A DNA stretch of 48,354 nucleotides. Origin: DASZMJ01 sp035551935 (GTDB lineage: Bacteria; Planctomycetota; Planctomycetia; Isosphaerales; Isosphaeraceae). The position numbers were made by a program, and so were the translations under genes. This document shows positions 1-7,669 of the stretch, one piece after another. Where the stretch lies: positions 1-48,354 of the forward strand of contig DASZMJ010000661.1 of the NCBI GenBank assembly GCA_035551935.1, given 5' to 3'. The notes beneath the pieces were generated by a model. That model saw only the letters and a program-made list of their open reading frames with translations. It was not told where the DNA came from and made no database searches. How positions within the stretch are numbered: position 1 is the stretch's first letter; each line of letters starts with the position of its first letter.

Positions 1-47
1 ACCGCCGCCGCGACCCGCTCGCGAAGATCCTTCGAGTAGGGCCCCAT
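1..47 (-). CDS. IS630-type transposase, N-terminus only (cut by window edge)
   Basis: Only the first 15 codons lie in the window. They read MGPYSKDLRERVAAA, which matches the conserved opening of IS630/Tc1-mariner transposases (PYSxDLRxRV), the start of the helix-turn-helix DNA-binding region. A good ribosome binding site, AAGGAG (complement of 53-58), sits 5 bases before the ATG at 47-45. Whether the element is intact cannot be judged because the DDE catalytic domain lies outside the window. The neighbouring repeat-rich intergenic stretch fits a region that tolerates insertions. Confidence 0.65.
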   Translation of the reverse strand, partial: MGPYSKDLRERVAAA

Positions 48-248
48 GACAATCTCCTTCGGCTCCGACCTCGGTGGCGTCAGCAATCCGCTCCTCGGGA
101 ATCCTTTCCGTCTGCAAGCCGAAAGTAAACCGCTCTAGGGATAGAGGCCGCGTGCGGGAGGGGCGCGTTGCGCGCCCCGGCACGGGCTCGGGGTCGAGGA
201 TGGATCGGTCGTCCGATGAAGCCACCGACGTCGCCATCGCCCGGCGCC

Positions 249-776
249 GAACGAACCCACCGTGCGGTTGCGCTCACAAACAAGGCCGGCGCCTCGATGC
301 CGTCGGCTGCCGCGGGCCCGCCCTCCGTGCGGAGCGGGGACATCCTCGACGCCCGACGCCGCGCGAAACGAACCCACCGCGGGCCCGCGCCGGCGCGAAA
401 CAAAGCCACTTCGCGTCGGAGACCGTTTTCGCCAAAACGAACCCAAACTTGGAGAAATTGGGAAGTTTATGAGGGCACACGGCGACCGGGGTTGTTGTCG
501 GCTGCCTGGGATCGCGGCGCGAAACGAAGCCACTTCGGCCGCGACCGAACGAACCCACGGGGGCCTGGAGAGGCGGGGCGAAGTTTGCCGGCGGACTCCG
601 CCGGCGCGGAACGAAGCCAACGCGGCCCCGGCCCTGCCGCCGACCGAACGAACCCACGGGACTTTGGGAATTCTGGAGAAATCTTGAGGGCCCGGCGCGC
701 CGGCGCGGAACGAACCCACTTCGCCCCCGGCCCCTGCCCCCGACCCCAGGCCGCTCCCGCGACCGAACGAACCCAC
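249..776. repeat. Field of about ten short degenerate repeats, consensus GAACGAACCCAC
   Basis: A short motif recurs on the plus strand at 249-260, 365-377, 397-409, 434-446, 521-533, 547-558, 609-620, 646-657, 708-719 and 765-776. Half the copies are exact GAACGAACCCAC; the others vary as GAAACGAAGCCAC or AAAACGAACCCAA. Most are preceded by GCGC or ACC. The spacing is irregular (about 20-110 bases), so this is neither a CRISPR nor a simple tandem array. Open frames crossing the region exist in all directions but carry only the repeat translated (RNEPT, KRTHR, WVRSA) and no domain, so I treat 48-914 as non-coding. Confidence 0.75.
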
Positions 777-863
777 CGGCCACTTTGGTTCCGTTCCCAC
801 GGGCGACGGGCGCGGGTGAACTTGACCCGGCCGCGGCATTCGGCTACGGTCCCGCGCGCCGGG

Positions 864-897
864 GCGTGGGTTCGCGGACGAACTCGTGGCACCCGGA
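864..897. repeat. Degenerate copy of the GTGGCACCCG palindromic repeat
   Basis: This segment just upstream of the methyltransferase resembles the right half of the palindrome at 20729-20760. Both read roughly GYRYGGGTYCGSGGMCGAAC followed by YCGTGGCACCCG. The arms GTGGGTTCG and CGAACTCGTG can pair as an imperfect hairpin. It is probably a member of the same dispersed intergenic repeat family. Confidence 0.45.
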
Positions 898-914
898 CCG
901 TGGGGGGAAGTGCC

Positions 915-1763
915 ATGGCCGGGACGCTGAGGTCGTGCCTCTGCACGCAGGGTCGGATGGAGTCGGCGGACTTCCGGCGCTGGTGCGAGCGGCTGGGGCA
1001 CCCGTTCGGCCTGCACCGCAAGTTCTGGGAGCACTGCTACATCGCCCAGGCCTTGCACGAGCGCGGCATGCTCCGGCCGGGGCGGCGGGGGCTGGGGTTC
1101 GGCGTCGGCAAGGAGCCGCTGGCGGCCTGCTTCGCGAGCATGGGGTGTCGGGTCGTCGCCACCGACCTGGCCGAGGACCGCGCCGTCGCGACCGGCTGGG
1201 CCGACGGCCGCCAGCACGCCAACAGCCTCGCGGCGCTCAACGAGCAAGGGCTCTGCGACCCCGAATCCTTCCGGGAGCTCGTCTCGTTCCGGTTCGTGGA
1301 CATGAACGCGATCCCCGACGACCTGCGCGGGTTCGACTTCACCTGGAGCTCGTGCTCGTTCGAGCACGTCGGCTCGATCGACCTGGGGATGCGGTTCGTC
1401 GCCGAGATGCTGCGCCGGCTGCGGCCCGGCGGCGTGGCGGTGCACACGACCGAGTTCAACCTCTCGTCCGACGAGGAGACCCTGTCCGAGGGCCCGACCG
1501 TGCTCTTCCGCCGCCGCGACATCCTCGCGATGGCCGACCGCCTCGCCGCCGACGGCTATCGCATCGACCTGGACCTCGACCCCGGCGACGGCCCCGCCGA
1601 CCGGGTGGTGGACGTGCCGCCGTACCGCCACGACCCGCACCTGAAGCTCCGGCTCGACCGCTTCGTCTCGACCTCCATCGGCCTGATCATCGAGAAGGCC
1701 GGGCCGTTCTCCGCCGTCGTCCGCCGCCTCCGCCGCCGGCTCCCGTCGCGGCGCGCCTCGTGA
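915..1763 (+). CDS. Class I SAM-dependent methyltransferase
   Basis: A 282-residue protein. The ATG at 915 was chosen over upstream in-frame starts because GGGGGGAAG lies 4 bases before it and the upstream frame is repeat-derived. The motif I region reads GLGFGVGKEPLAACFASMG followed by RVVATDLAED, the glycine-rich SAM-binding turn and the acidic end of strand beta-2. A later FDFTWSSCSFEHVGS and a LRRLRPGGVAVHTTEF stretch match the post-motif strands of Rossmann-fold methyltransferases. The substrate is not evident. The gene converges on a glycosyltransferase-like gene with a 4-base gap, so a role in glycan or secondary-product modification is possible but only inferred. There is no signal peptide, so it is expected to be cytoplasmic. 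Confidence 0.75.
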   Translation: MAGTLRSCLCTQGRMESADFRRWCERLGHPFGLHRKFWEHCYIAQALHERGMLRPGRRGLGFGVGKEPLAACFASMGCRVVATDLAEDRAVATGWADGRQHANSLAALNEQGLCDPESFRELVSFRFVDMNAIPDDLRGFDFTWSSCSFEHVGSIDLGMRFVAEMLRRLRPGGVAVHTTEFNLSSDEETLSEGPTVLFRRRDILAMADRLAADGYRIDLDLDPGDGPADRVVDVPPYRHDPHLKLRLDRFVSTSIGLIIEKAGPFSAVVRRLRRRLPSRRAS

Positions 1764-1767
1764 TCGG

Positions 1768-2589
1768 TCAGGGCGGGTTGACGCGGGCGACGGCGTCGGC
1801 GAGGGTCGCGCACGAGTACCGGCCGCCGAGCGGGTGGAGCTCGCCGAGCATCGATTCCAATTCGTTATTATTAAACATACGTTCAATCGTCGGTTGGGTC
1901 TCGCGGAGGAGCCAGGCCAGGGCGCCGCGGCGGGGGCCGCAGTGGGGCATGGTCATGTGGAAGCGGCCGGCGCGGGCGAGGGGCAGGTCCCAGGGGTGGG
2001 CGAGCAGCTCGGGCGGGGTGTGCCGGACCCAGGGGGCGAGCAGCTCGGGGTAGACGCGCCAGAGGTGGCGATAGACGCTCTCGTCGTGGAGCCACGTGTC
2101 GTGCTCATTGACGCGGACGGCGCGTCGGAACTCGGGGTCGCGATCGGCCAGGTCGCAGGCGTGGGCCCAGAGGCCGAGGAAGGCCGCGGCGCGGTAGCAG
2201 GCCGGGTCGAAGGCGAAGAAGCCGCCGTTCTTCTCGTGGATGTGGACGACGCCCGGGTCCAGACCCGGCAGGGGCTCGAGCCAGAGGACGTCGCAGTCGG
2301 TGTAGACGGTCGGCCCGGCCGCCTCCTCCCAGACGTGCCTCGGGCGGTGGATGTGGACCGGGAAGAAGTCGGCGGCCCGGGTCGAGTCGAGCGCCTTGGG
2401 GACGGTCCGGAAGCCGAGCCGATCGGGGAAGTCGCCCCAGTCGAGCCGGCCGCCGGAGTAGTCCAGGACGACGACCTCGGCGTCGGGGTGGTGGCGGCGG
2501 ACCGTCGCGACGCTGAAGAGGATCGGGAAGTCGAGCCGGCGCGCCACCGTCGGCGCACCCTCAAGGAAGTATTGATAGACCACGCGCAT
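1768..2589 (-). CDS. GT-A fold glycosyltransferase-like protein
   Basis: A 273-residue protein. It starts MRVVYQYFLEG and carries VYTDCDVLWLEPL at about residues 95-107; the D98-C99-D100 triplet is a DxD-type metal/nucleotide-sugar motif following a beta-strand. The order (N-terminal strand, VATVRRHHPDAEVVVLD, then DxD and a later DESVYRHLW segment) resembles GT-A nucleotide-diphospho-sugar transferases of the GT8/GT32 kind. The specific sugar and acceptor cannot be told. The C-terminal part contains an FNNNE stretch encoded by an AT-rich run (about 1861-1878), unlike the surrounding codons. A CATAAT -10-like box lies upstream on this strand (complement of 2648-2653), with no convincing -35. 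Confidence 0.6.
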   Translation of the reverse strand: MRVVYQYFLEGAPTVARRLDFPILFSVATVRRHHPDAEVVVLDYSGGRLDWGDFPDRLGFRTVPKALDSTRAADFFPVHIHRPRHVWEEAAGPTVYTDCDVLWLEPLPGLDPGVVHIHEKNGGFFAFDPACYRAAAFLGLWAHACDLADRDPEFRRAVRVNEHDTWLHDESVYRHLWRVYPELLAPWVRHTPPELLAHPWDLPLARAGRFHMTMPHCGPRRGALAWLLRETQPTIERMFNNNELESMLGELHPLGGRYSCATLADAVARVNPP

Positions 2590-2969
2590 GCGAACGGCCC
2601 CCTCGCCCCGCGGCGGCGCCGGCCCTTCGGCGCCGCGGTCGGGCCCGATTATGATATCAGGCGGCCGGCCGGCGAGGCGGCTCCGTCCCTTTCGTCCCGG
2701 GCCCCCCCTCCGTTGGTGAAGCGTGCCTCGCCCGCCAGGGCGTTATCGTCCGCCGGCTGACATCCGGCGAGCGTACCCCGGATCGTCGATCCGTAAGTTG
2801 TTGCCTCGGAGTAGGCTAGGAGATCGCTCGGGGCGACGAGGTCGCCGCTCGGCCCTCCATTGGGGTCTGGAATTCGACATCTCGGGCCGATACGATGGGG
2901 GATCGAGGAGCCCGCTGAGCGGACCACCGGTTTCCAGGATCGTTTCCAAGCTCGAAAGCCGGGGCCGGG
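2590..2969. other. Intergenic stretch without recognisable gene
   Basis: About 380 bases between the glycosyltransferase-like gene and the tRNA promoter. I see only the CATAAT box noted for the minus-strand gene. Short open frames here have no recognisable domain and no ribosome binding site. Confidence 0.5.
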
Positions 2970-3000
2970 TTGACAGCGACAGCCGCCGCGAAACCCTGAT
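2970..3000 (+). promoter_or_regulatory. Possible promoter of tRNA-Ser
   Basis: A perfect TTGACA (-35) lies at 2970-2975, with a weak CCTGAT (-10 candidate) at 2995-3000 after 19 bases, 22 bases before the mature tRNA. The -35 is convincing; the -10 is poor, so the exact start of transcription is unsure. Confidence 0.4.
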
Positions 3001-3021
3001 TCTTACGGACTTTGCAATGAC

Positions 3022-3109
<88 letters not shown>

Positions 3110-3113
3110 TTCT

Positions 3114-3218
3114 AATACACGAACCCGCTGATGCTTTCCGATTTGCTGGAGGCTTTCCGCAGGGAAACAGGCCAGTTTGCCGTTTCGAAACCGGAACGTA
3201 TCAGCGGGTTCGTGAATA
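3114..3218. mobile_element. MITE-like element with 15-bp inverted repeats and AATA flanks
   Basis: CACGAACCCGCTGAT at 3118-3132 is repeated exactly in inverse at 3200-3214. The 97-bp unit is flanked on both sides by AATA (3114-3117 and 3215-3218), as expected of a 4-bp target duplication. The interior has no coding capacity but holds two GCTTTCCG copies and a GTTTCGAAAC palindrome. It begins 6 bases after the tRNA. This looks like a non-autonomous transposable element or an insertion sequence deleted to its ends; a transcription terminator is the alternative, though the 67-base loop argues against that. Confidence 0.5.
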
Positions 3219-3244
3219 AGCAGAAGAGTAGCCTGGTGTTATGA

Positions 3245-3328
3245 CGCATTCCCCGCGGCTGGCACCTGGCTTATTTCAAGGGCGGCAAAACCTCATTGAT
3301 CCAGGGCGTTGAGGTTGTTATTCCTTGA
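3245..3328 (+). pseudogene. Possible C-terminal remnant of a mobile-element protein
   Basis: A short open stretch ends in GWHLAYFKGGKTSLIQGVEV then VIP and a stop. It has no start codon or ribosome binding site and an in-frame TGA directly upstream. The composition is unlike neighbouring random frames, and its position between a MITE-like element and transposase debris suggests a decayed C-terminus. I cannot name the family. Confidence 0.25.
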
Positions 3329-3339
3329 GCCGACCGGGC

Positions 3340-3549
3340 CCTGGATCTCCCCGCTCACACACACGGGGCTGCCCCACGTGCGGTCGTCCGCTCTGGGCGG
3401 CCAATGTGGCCCAGCGGACGGTCACGACCCTGGAGGGACTCGTCCGACTGCGGCTGCAGGTCCGCTGCGCCGCGGTCCGCTCGGCGTTGACCGACGACGG
3501 CCGGCCGCCATCCTGCGCAACACGAAGGGGCTCGACGCCGCCGGGGTGA
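3340..3549 (+). pseudogene. Decayed transposase-like fragment with CPTCG zinc-ribbon start
   Basis: The frame reads CPTCGRPLWAANVAQRTVTT followed by LEGLVRLRLQVRCAAVRSAL. A CxxC pair followed by R-T-V-T-T-L-x-G-x-V-R-L and a basic strand resembles the N-terminal zinc-binding region of ISL3-like and related transposases. The expected second Cys pair is garbled and the frame stops after about 70 residues, so the rest of the protein is missing. It lies about 125 bases after the MITE-like element. Identification is from memory of the motif and is tentative. Confidence 0.35.
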
Positions 3550-3762
3550 AGCGGCGCTACCGCGGGCGGATCGCGAGTCGGGATGGGCGAGGAATCTCCT
3601 GTATCGGCGGGACTCATGGGGCAGATAATCGGTTCGCGGGCGAACGAGACCGGCATCGGAGGGCGTCCCAGCCACGAGGATCTGCACTCGGGCGCGCGAG
3701 ACGACGTCCTTGAGTTCACCGGGATCCCCCCGCCCGCACCCTGATGACACCAGGAGGTCCGG

Positions 3763-4956
3763 ATGTCCGATCTTTCGCGACGGGGATTCATCGGCGCGGC
3801 CGCGGCCGCCGCGAGCCTGGTCGGCCTCCAGGCCTCGGGGGCGGCGACGGGCGACCCGAGCTTCATGAACAACGTGCCCGACGAGCTGCTCAGCGGCGAC
3901 GAGCTGCCGACCTTCAAGTTCGAGCTCGAGAAGTCCCGGGGCAAGGTCATCGGTAACAGCTTCGGCAAGGAGGCGACCGTCGAGCAGCTGCCGATCTCCA
4001 AGGGGATCGCCGGCGTCTCGATGAAGCTCGAGCCGGGGGCCATGCGCGAATTGCACTGGCACGCCACCGCCGCCGAGTGGGCCTTCGTCATCGAGGGCCG
4101 GGTCCGCACGACCGTCATCGACCCGCAGGGCAACGCCGAGACGAACGAGTTCGAGCCGGGCGACATCTGGTACTTTCCCCGCGGCCACGGCCACATGCTC
4201 GAGTGCCTCGGCCACGAGCCGTGCCACTTCATCCTGATCTTCGACAACGGCAATTTCTCCGAGTTCGGCACCTTCAGCATCACCGACTGGATCGGCCACG
4301 CCCCCAAGGCGCTGCTGGCCAAGAACTTCGGCCTCCCCGAGTCGGCCTTCGACGGCTTCCCGAAGGACGAGGTGTACTTCGCCCGAGGGCCGGTGCCCCC
4401 GGAGAAGACCCCGCCGAACCTCGAGCGGGATCGGACGCCCCCCGCGACGCACAAGTTCCGGATGCTCGCCCAGGAGCCCCACTCGGTCCACAAGGGGGGG
4501 CGCGAGTGGCGGGTCGGCGCCGACCGGTTCCCGATCTCGAAGACCGTCACCGGGGTGATCCTCGACCTCGAGCCGGACGCCCTCCGCGAGCTGCACTGGC
4601 ACCCGACCGCCGACGAGTGGCAGTACGTCATCGAGGGCCGGGTCAGCGTCACGCTGTTCGGCTCGCAAGGCCGCTACCGGACCGAGACGCTGAACAAGGG
4701 GGACGTCGGCTACATCCCGCAGGGCTACGGCCACTCGATCGAGAACGTCGGCGGGACGCGCAGCCGGGTCCTGATCGGGTTCAACACGGGGCACTACGAG
4801 GCGATCGACCTGTCGATGTGGATCGCCGGCAACCCGGTCGACGTGCTCGCCACCAACTTCGGTAGGCCGGCGTCGCTGTTCGAGAGGTTCCCGCGCGACC
4901 GGGTCTTCATCGCCCCGACCGAGACCCCGGGCCACGGAACCCGGGAGATCAAGTAG
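3763..4956 (+). CDS. oxdC: Oxalate decarboxylase-like bicupin, Tat-exported
   Basis: A 397-residue bicupin that should convert oxalate to formate and CO2 with Mn(II). The start has a strong AGGAGG 5 bases upstream. A twin-arginine signal (SRRGFIGAAAAAA) sits at residues 5-17, so export is expected. Cupin 1 has metal ligands H98, H100, E105 and H144; cupin 2 has H278, H280, E285 and H324, matching the two HWHxxxxEW plus GHxxE patterns of Bacillus OxdC. The lid loop at 166-170 reads SEFGT where OxdC has SENST: the catalytic Glu is kept (E167) but the next two residues differ. The length is close to OxdC (about 385). It converges on a molybdoenzyme gene (170-base gap). Confidence 0.88.
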   Translation: MSDLSRRGFIGAAAAAASLVGLQASGAATGDPSFMNNVPDELLSGDELPTFKFELEKSRGKVIGNSFGKEATVEQLPISKGIAGVSMKLEPGAMRELHWHATAAEWAFVIEGRVRTTVIDPQGNAETNEFEPGDIWYFPRGHGHMLECLGHEPCHFILIFDNGNFSEFGTFSITDWIGHAPKALLAKNFGLPESAFDGFPKDEVYFARGPVPPEKTPPNLERDRTPPATHKFRMLAQEPHSVHKGGREWRVGADRFPISKTVTGVILDLEPDALRELHWHPTADEWQYVIEGRVSVTLFGSQGRYRTETLNKGDVGYIPQGYGHSIENVGGTRSRVLIGFNTGHYEAIDLSMWIAGNPVDVLATNFGRPASLFERFPRDRVFIAPTETPGHGTREIK

Positions 4957-5126
4957 GGGGAAGCGGCCGCGCTCGCCGGTGTTCGTGGAGTTGGAGATGG
5001 GTGGGGGTTCCTGGGTCGGGACACGATGATGTCCCGACGGGATGTCCGACGGAACCCGGGAGTGGAGGGAGCCGGTCACGCGGCCGACCGGGACACTCGC
5101 GACGCCGGTCCCGTGGCATGTCCTGG

Positions 5127-7472
5127 TCAGGTGCCCTCCCTCGACGACGCCCGCGACGCGGTGATCTCGACGACGACGTGTTTCATCAGCGGCTGGTCGC
5201 TCTGGGGGCTGAAGTCCCCGATCGGGCAGAGGACGTTGAGCTCCGGCATGTAGCCCATCGCGCAGCCGCGGGGGAGGTCATAGGGCAGCGCCCGGTAGCC
5301 GCGGACGCCGCGCGTCGAGCCGTCCTTGGCGAAGCTCGTGATGTCCACGAGGCCGTACTTCTCCAGGCCGCGCTCCCTCATGTCGTCGCGGTTCATCAAG
5401 ACGAGCGTCCGCAGGTTCTTCACGCCCCGGTAGCGGTCGTCGTCGGAGTAGATCGTGGTGTTCCACTGATCGTGTGACCGCATCGTGCCGAGGAGCAGCC
5501 GGCCCGGCGCGGGAGCGGCGTCGGCCAGGGTCGCGGCGGAGAACTCCGCCCGACCGGTCTCGGTGAGGAAGACCAGCTCGCGGGCCGGCTGCTTGAGCCG
5601 GAAGCCGAGCGGCTGGCGGACGCGGCGGTTGAAGTCCTCGAAGCCGTCGATGGCCTCGGCCATCGTGTCGCGGATGAGGTCGTAGTCCCCGGCGTACTCG
5701 GCCCAGGGGGTCTTCGTCCCGGGGAGTGACGCCGCGGCCATGCCGGCGATGATCGCCACCTCCGACCGCGGTTGTGGCGACCGAGGCTCCTTCATGCCGA
5801 AGGAGAGGTGGACCATGCTCATCGAGTCCTCGACGGTGATCCCCTGCGGCCCGTTCCGGCCGTGGACCTTCTCGGTGCGGCCGAGGCACGGCAGGATCAG
5901 GGCGTCGCGGCCGTGGACGACGTGGCTGCGGTTGAGCTTGGTGCTGACCTGGACGGTCAGGTCGCAGTTCCGAAGCGCCGGGAACGTGTAGGACGGGTCG
6001 GGGGCGGCGAGGGCGAAGTTCCCGCCCATCCCCACGAACACCTTGACCTCGCCGCGCATCATCGCCGGGATGACGCGGACGGTGTCGAGGCCGTGGGTCC
6101 TCGGCGAGGTGATGCGACAGGCCTTGTCCAGGCGTGCGAGCCAGTCCTCGCCGGGCCGGTGGTCGATGCCGCAGGTGCGGTTGCCTTGCACGTTCGAGTG
6201 ACCGCGAATCGGGCACGGCCCGGCCCCCTCGCGGCCGATGTTGCCCCGCAAGAGAAGCACGTTGGCGATCTCGCGGATCGTGTCCCCCGCGTGGTCCTGC
6301 TGGGTCACGCCGAGGCACCAGCTGATGATGGCCGACCTCGACTTGCGGTAGACCTCGCCCATCTCCCGGACCCGGGCTACGGGCACGCCGGACCGTCGCT
6401 CCAGCTCCTCCCACGTTGTCGCTTCGACCCGCGATTTGTAGGCCTCGAAGCCGGCGGTGTGCCGCTCGATGAACTGGCGGTCGATCGCCTTCGGATCGGT
6501 CTCGGCGGCCTCGAACAGATGCTTGGCGACACCGCGCATCAGGGCCATGTCGCCGGCGATCCGGGGCTGGACGTTGAGCGTGCTGGTCCGGGTCGACTGG
6601 AGGGTCGCCATCCGGAGGATGTCGTGGGGCACGATCGTGCGGGTCGCGGCCGCCTCGACCAGCGGGTTGACGTGGACGATACTCGCCCCGCGGCGATACG
6701 CCTCGGCCAGCGAGGTCAGCATCCGCGGCGCGTTCGAGGCCGCGTTCACCCCCATGACGATCAGGCAGTCGGCCTTCTCCCAGTCGACCAGGTCGACGGT
6801 CCCCTTGCCGGTGCCCAGCGCGGCCTGGAGCGCCCGGCCGCTGGCCTCGTGGCACATGTTCGAGCAGTCGGGCAGGTTGTTCGTCCCGAATTCACGGGCC
6901 CAGAGCTGGTACAGGAAGGTCGCCTCATTCCCCAGCCGGCCGGACGTGTAGAAGGCCGCCCGGTCCGGGCTGTCCAGGCCGCGGAGGTGCCGGCCGACCA
7001 GCGCGAACGCCTCGTCCCAGGAGACCGGCACGTACCTGTCGCTCGCGGCGTCGTACCGCATCGGCTCGGTCAGCCGGCCGGCATCCTCGAGGGCGAAGTC
7101 GCTCCAGCCCGACAGCACAGAGACCGTGTGGGCGGCGAAAAAGTCGGGCGTCGCCCGCTTCCTGGTCAATTCCCAGGTGGCGTGCTTGATGCCGTTCTCG
7201 CAGATGTCCATGGTCAGGCCGTGGCGGTCGTCGGGCCAGGCGCAACCGGGGCAGTCGTAACCGCCGTCCTCGTGGTTCATCTTGAAGACGACGCGGGCGC
7301 CGTCGATCAGCTCGTGCTGACGAAGCAACACCAGCCCGACGCTCACGGCGGCCCCCCAGGCGGCGGCCGGGTGGTGGTAGTCCTCCTGCGAGAACGTCCC
7401 ACCGGCGTTGGGGCCGCAACCGATCGCGGGCGGAGCCGGGGATTCCTCGGGGATTCGATTCGCTTCCGACAT
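5127..7472 (-). CDS. FdhF/YdeP family molybdopterin oxidoreductase
   Basis: A 781-residue protein of the DMSO-reductase superfamily, matching the YdeP-type group by its opening (CPGCAWPDDRHG ... CENGIKHATWE) and length (about 760). AAGG lies 7-10 bases before the ATG. The molybdenum-site segment NNLPDCSNMCHEASGRA (198-214) aligns with the region holding Sec140-His141 in E. coli formate dehydrogenase H, with C207 and H208 in those places. Fe-S cysteines are reduced to C74, C77 and C91, unlike the canonical CX2CX3CX26C, so a normal 4Fe-4S cluster is doubtful. No Tat signal is seen, so it is likely cytoplasmic. It follows the sulfite-oxidase-like gene by 197 bases on the same strand. Formate oxidation is plausible beside oxalate decarboxylase but unproven; in E. 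coli YdeP has been linked to acid resistance. Confidence 0.85.
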   Translation of the reverse strand: MSEANRIPEESPAPPAIGCGPNAGGTFSQEDYHHPAAAWGAAVSVGLVLLRQHELIDGARVVFKMNHEDGGYDCPGCAWPDDRHGLTMDICENGIKHATWELTRKRATPDFFAAHTVSVLSGWSDFALEDAGRLTEPMRYDAASDRYVPVSWDEAFALVGRHLRGLDSPDRAAFYTSGRLGNEATFLYQLWAREFGTNNLPDCSNMCHEASGRALQAALGTGKGTVDLVDWEKADCLIVMGVNAASNAPRMLTSLAEAYRRGASIVHVNPLVEAAATRTIVPHDILRMATLQSTRTSTLNVQPRIAGDMALMRGVAKHLFEAAETDPKAIDRQFIERHTAGFEAYKSRVEATTWEELERRSGVPVARVREMGEVYRKSRSAIISWCLGVTQQDHAGDTIREIANVLLLRGNIGREGAGPCPIRGHSNVQGNRTCGIDHRPGEDWLARLDKACRITSPRTHGLDTVRVIPAMMRGEVKVFVGMGGNFALAAPDPSYTFPALRNCDLTVQVSTKLNRSHVVHGRDALILPCLGRTEKVHGRNGPQGITVEDSMSMVHLSFGMKEPRSPQPRSEVAIIAGMAAASLPGTKTPWAEYAGDYDLIRDTMAEAIDGFEDFNRRVRQPLGFRLKQPARELVFLTETGRAEFSAATLADAAPAPGRLLLGTMRSHDQWNTTIYSDDDRYRGVKNLRTLVLMNRDDMRERGLEKYGLVDITSFAKDGSTRGVRGYRALPYDLPRGCAMGYMPELNVLCPIGDFSPQSDQPLMKHVVVEITASRASSREGT

Positions 7473-7669
7473 GGCTCACCTTCCCTTCGGGGCCGCACGT
7501 CCGGCGACGATCGCGGCCGGGGGCGTACGGTCGCATGGTTTCCGCGAGTTCGCGCGATTCGTCGTGCCGACGACGGCATCGCCGCCCGCCGGCCATACGC
7601 GGACCGGGCCGGACGGTTCCACGAAGGTCCTCCGAAGGTCCAACGGTCGCCGATCACGGCGAACGCCTG

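Noticed and set aside
249..776. CRISPR array
   Set aside because: The repeat is only 12-13 bases, spacers vary from about 7 to over 100 bases, the repeats are degenerate and no cas gene is near.
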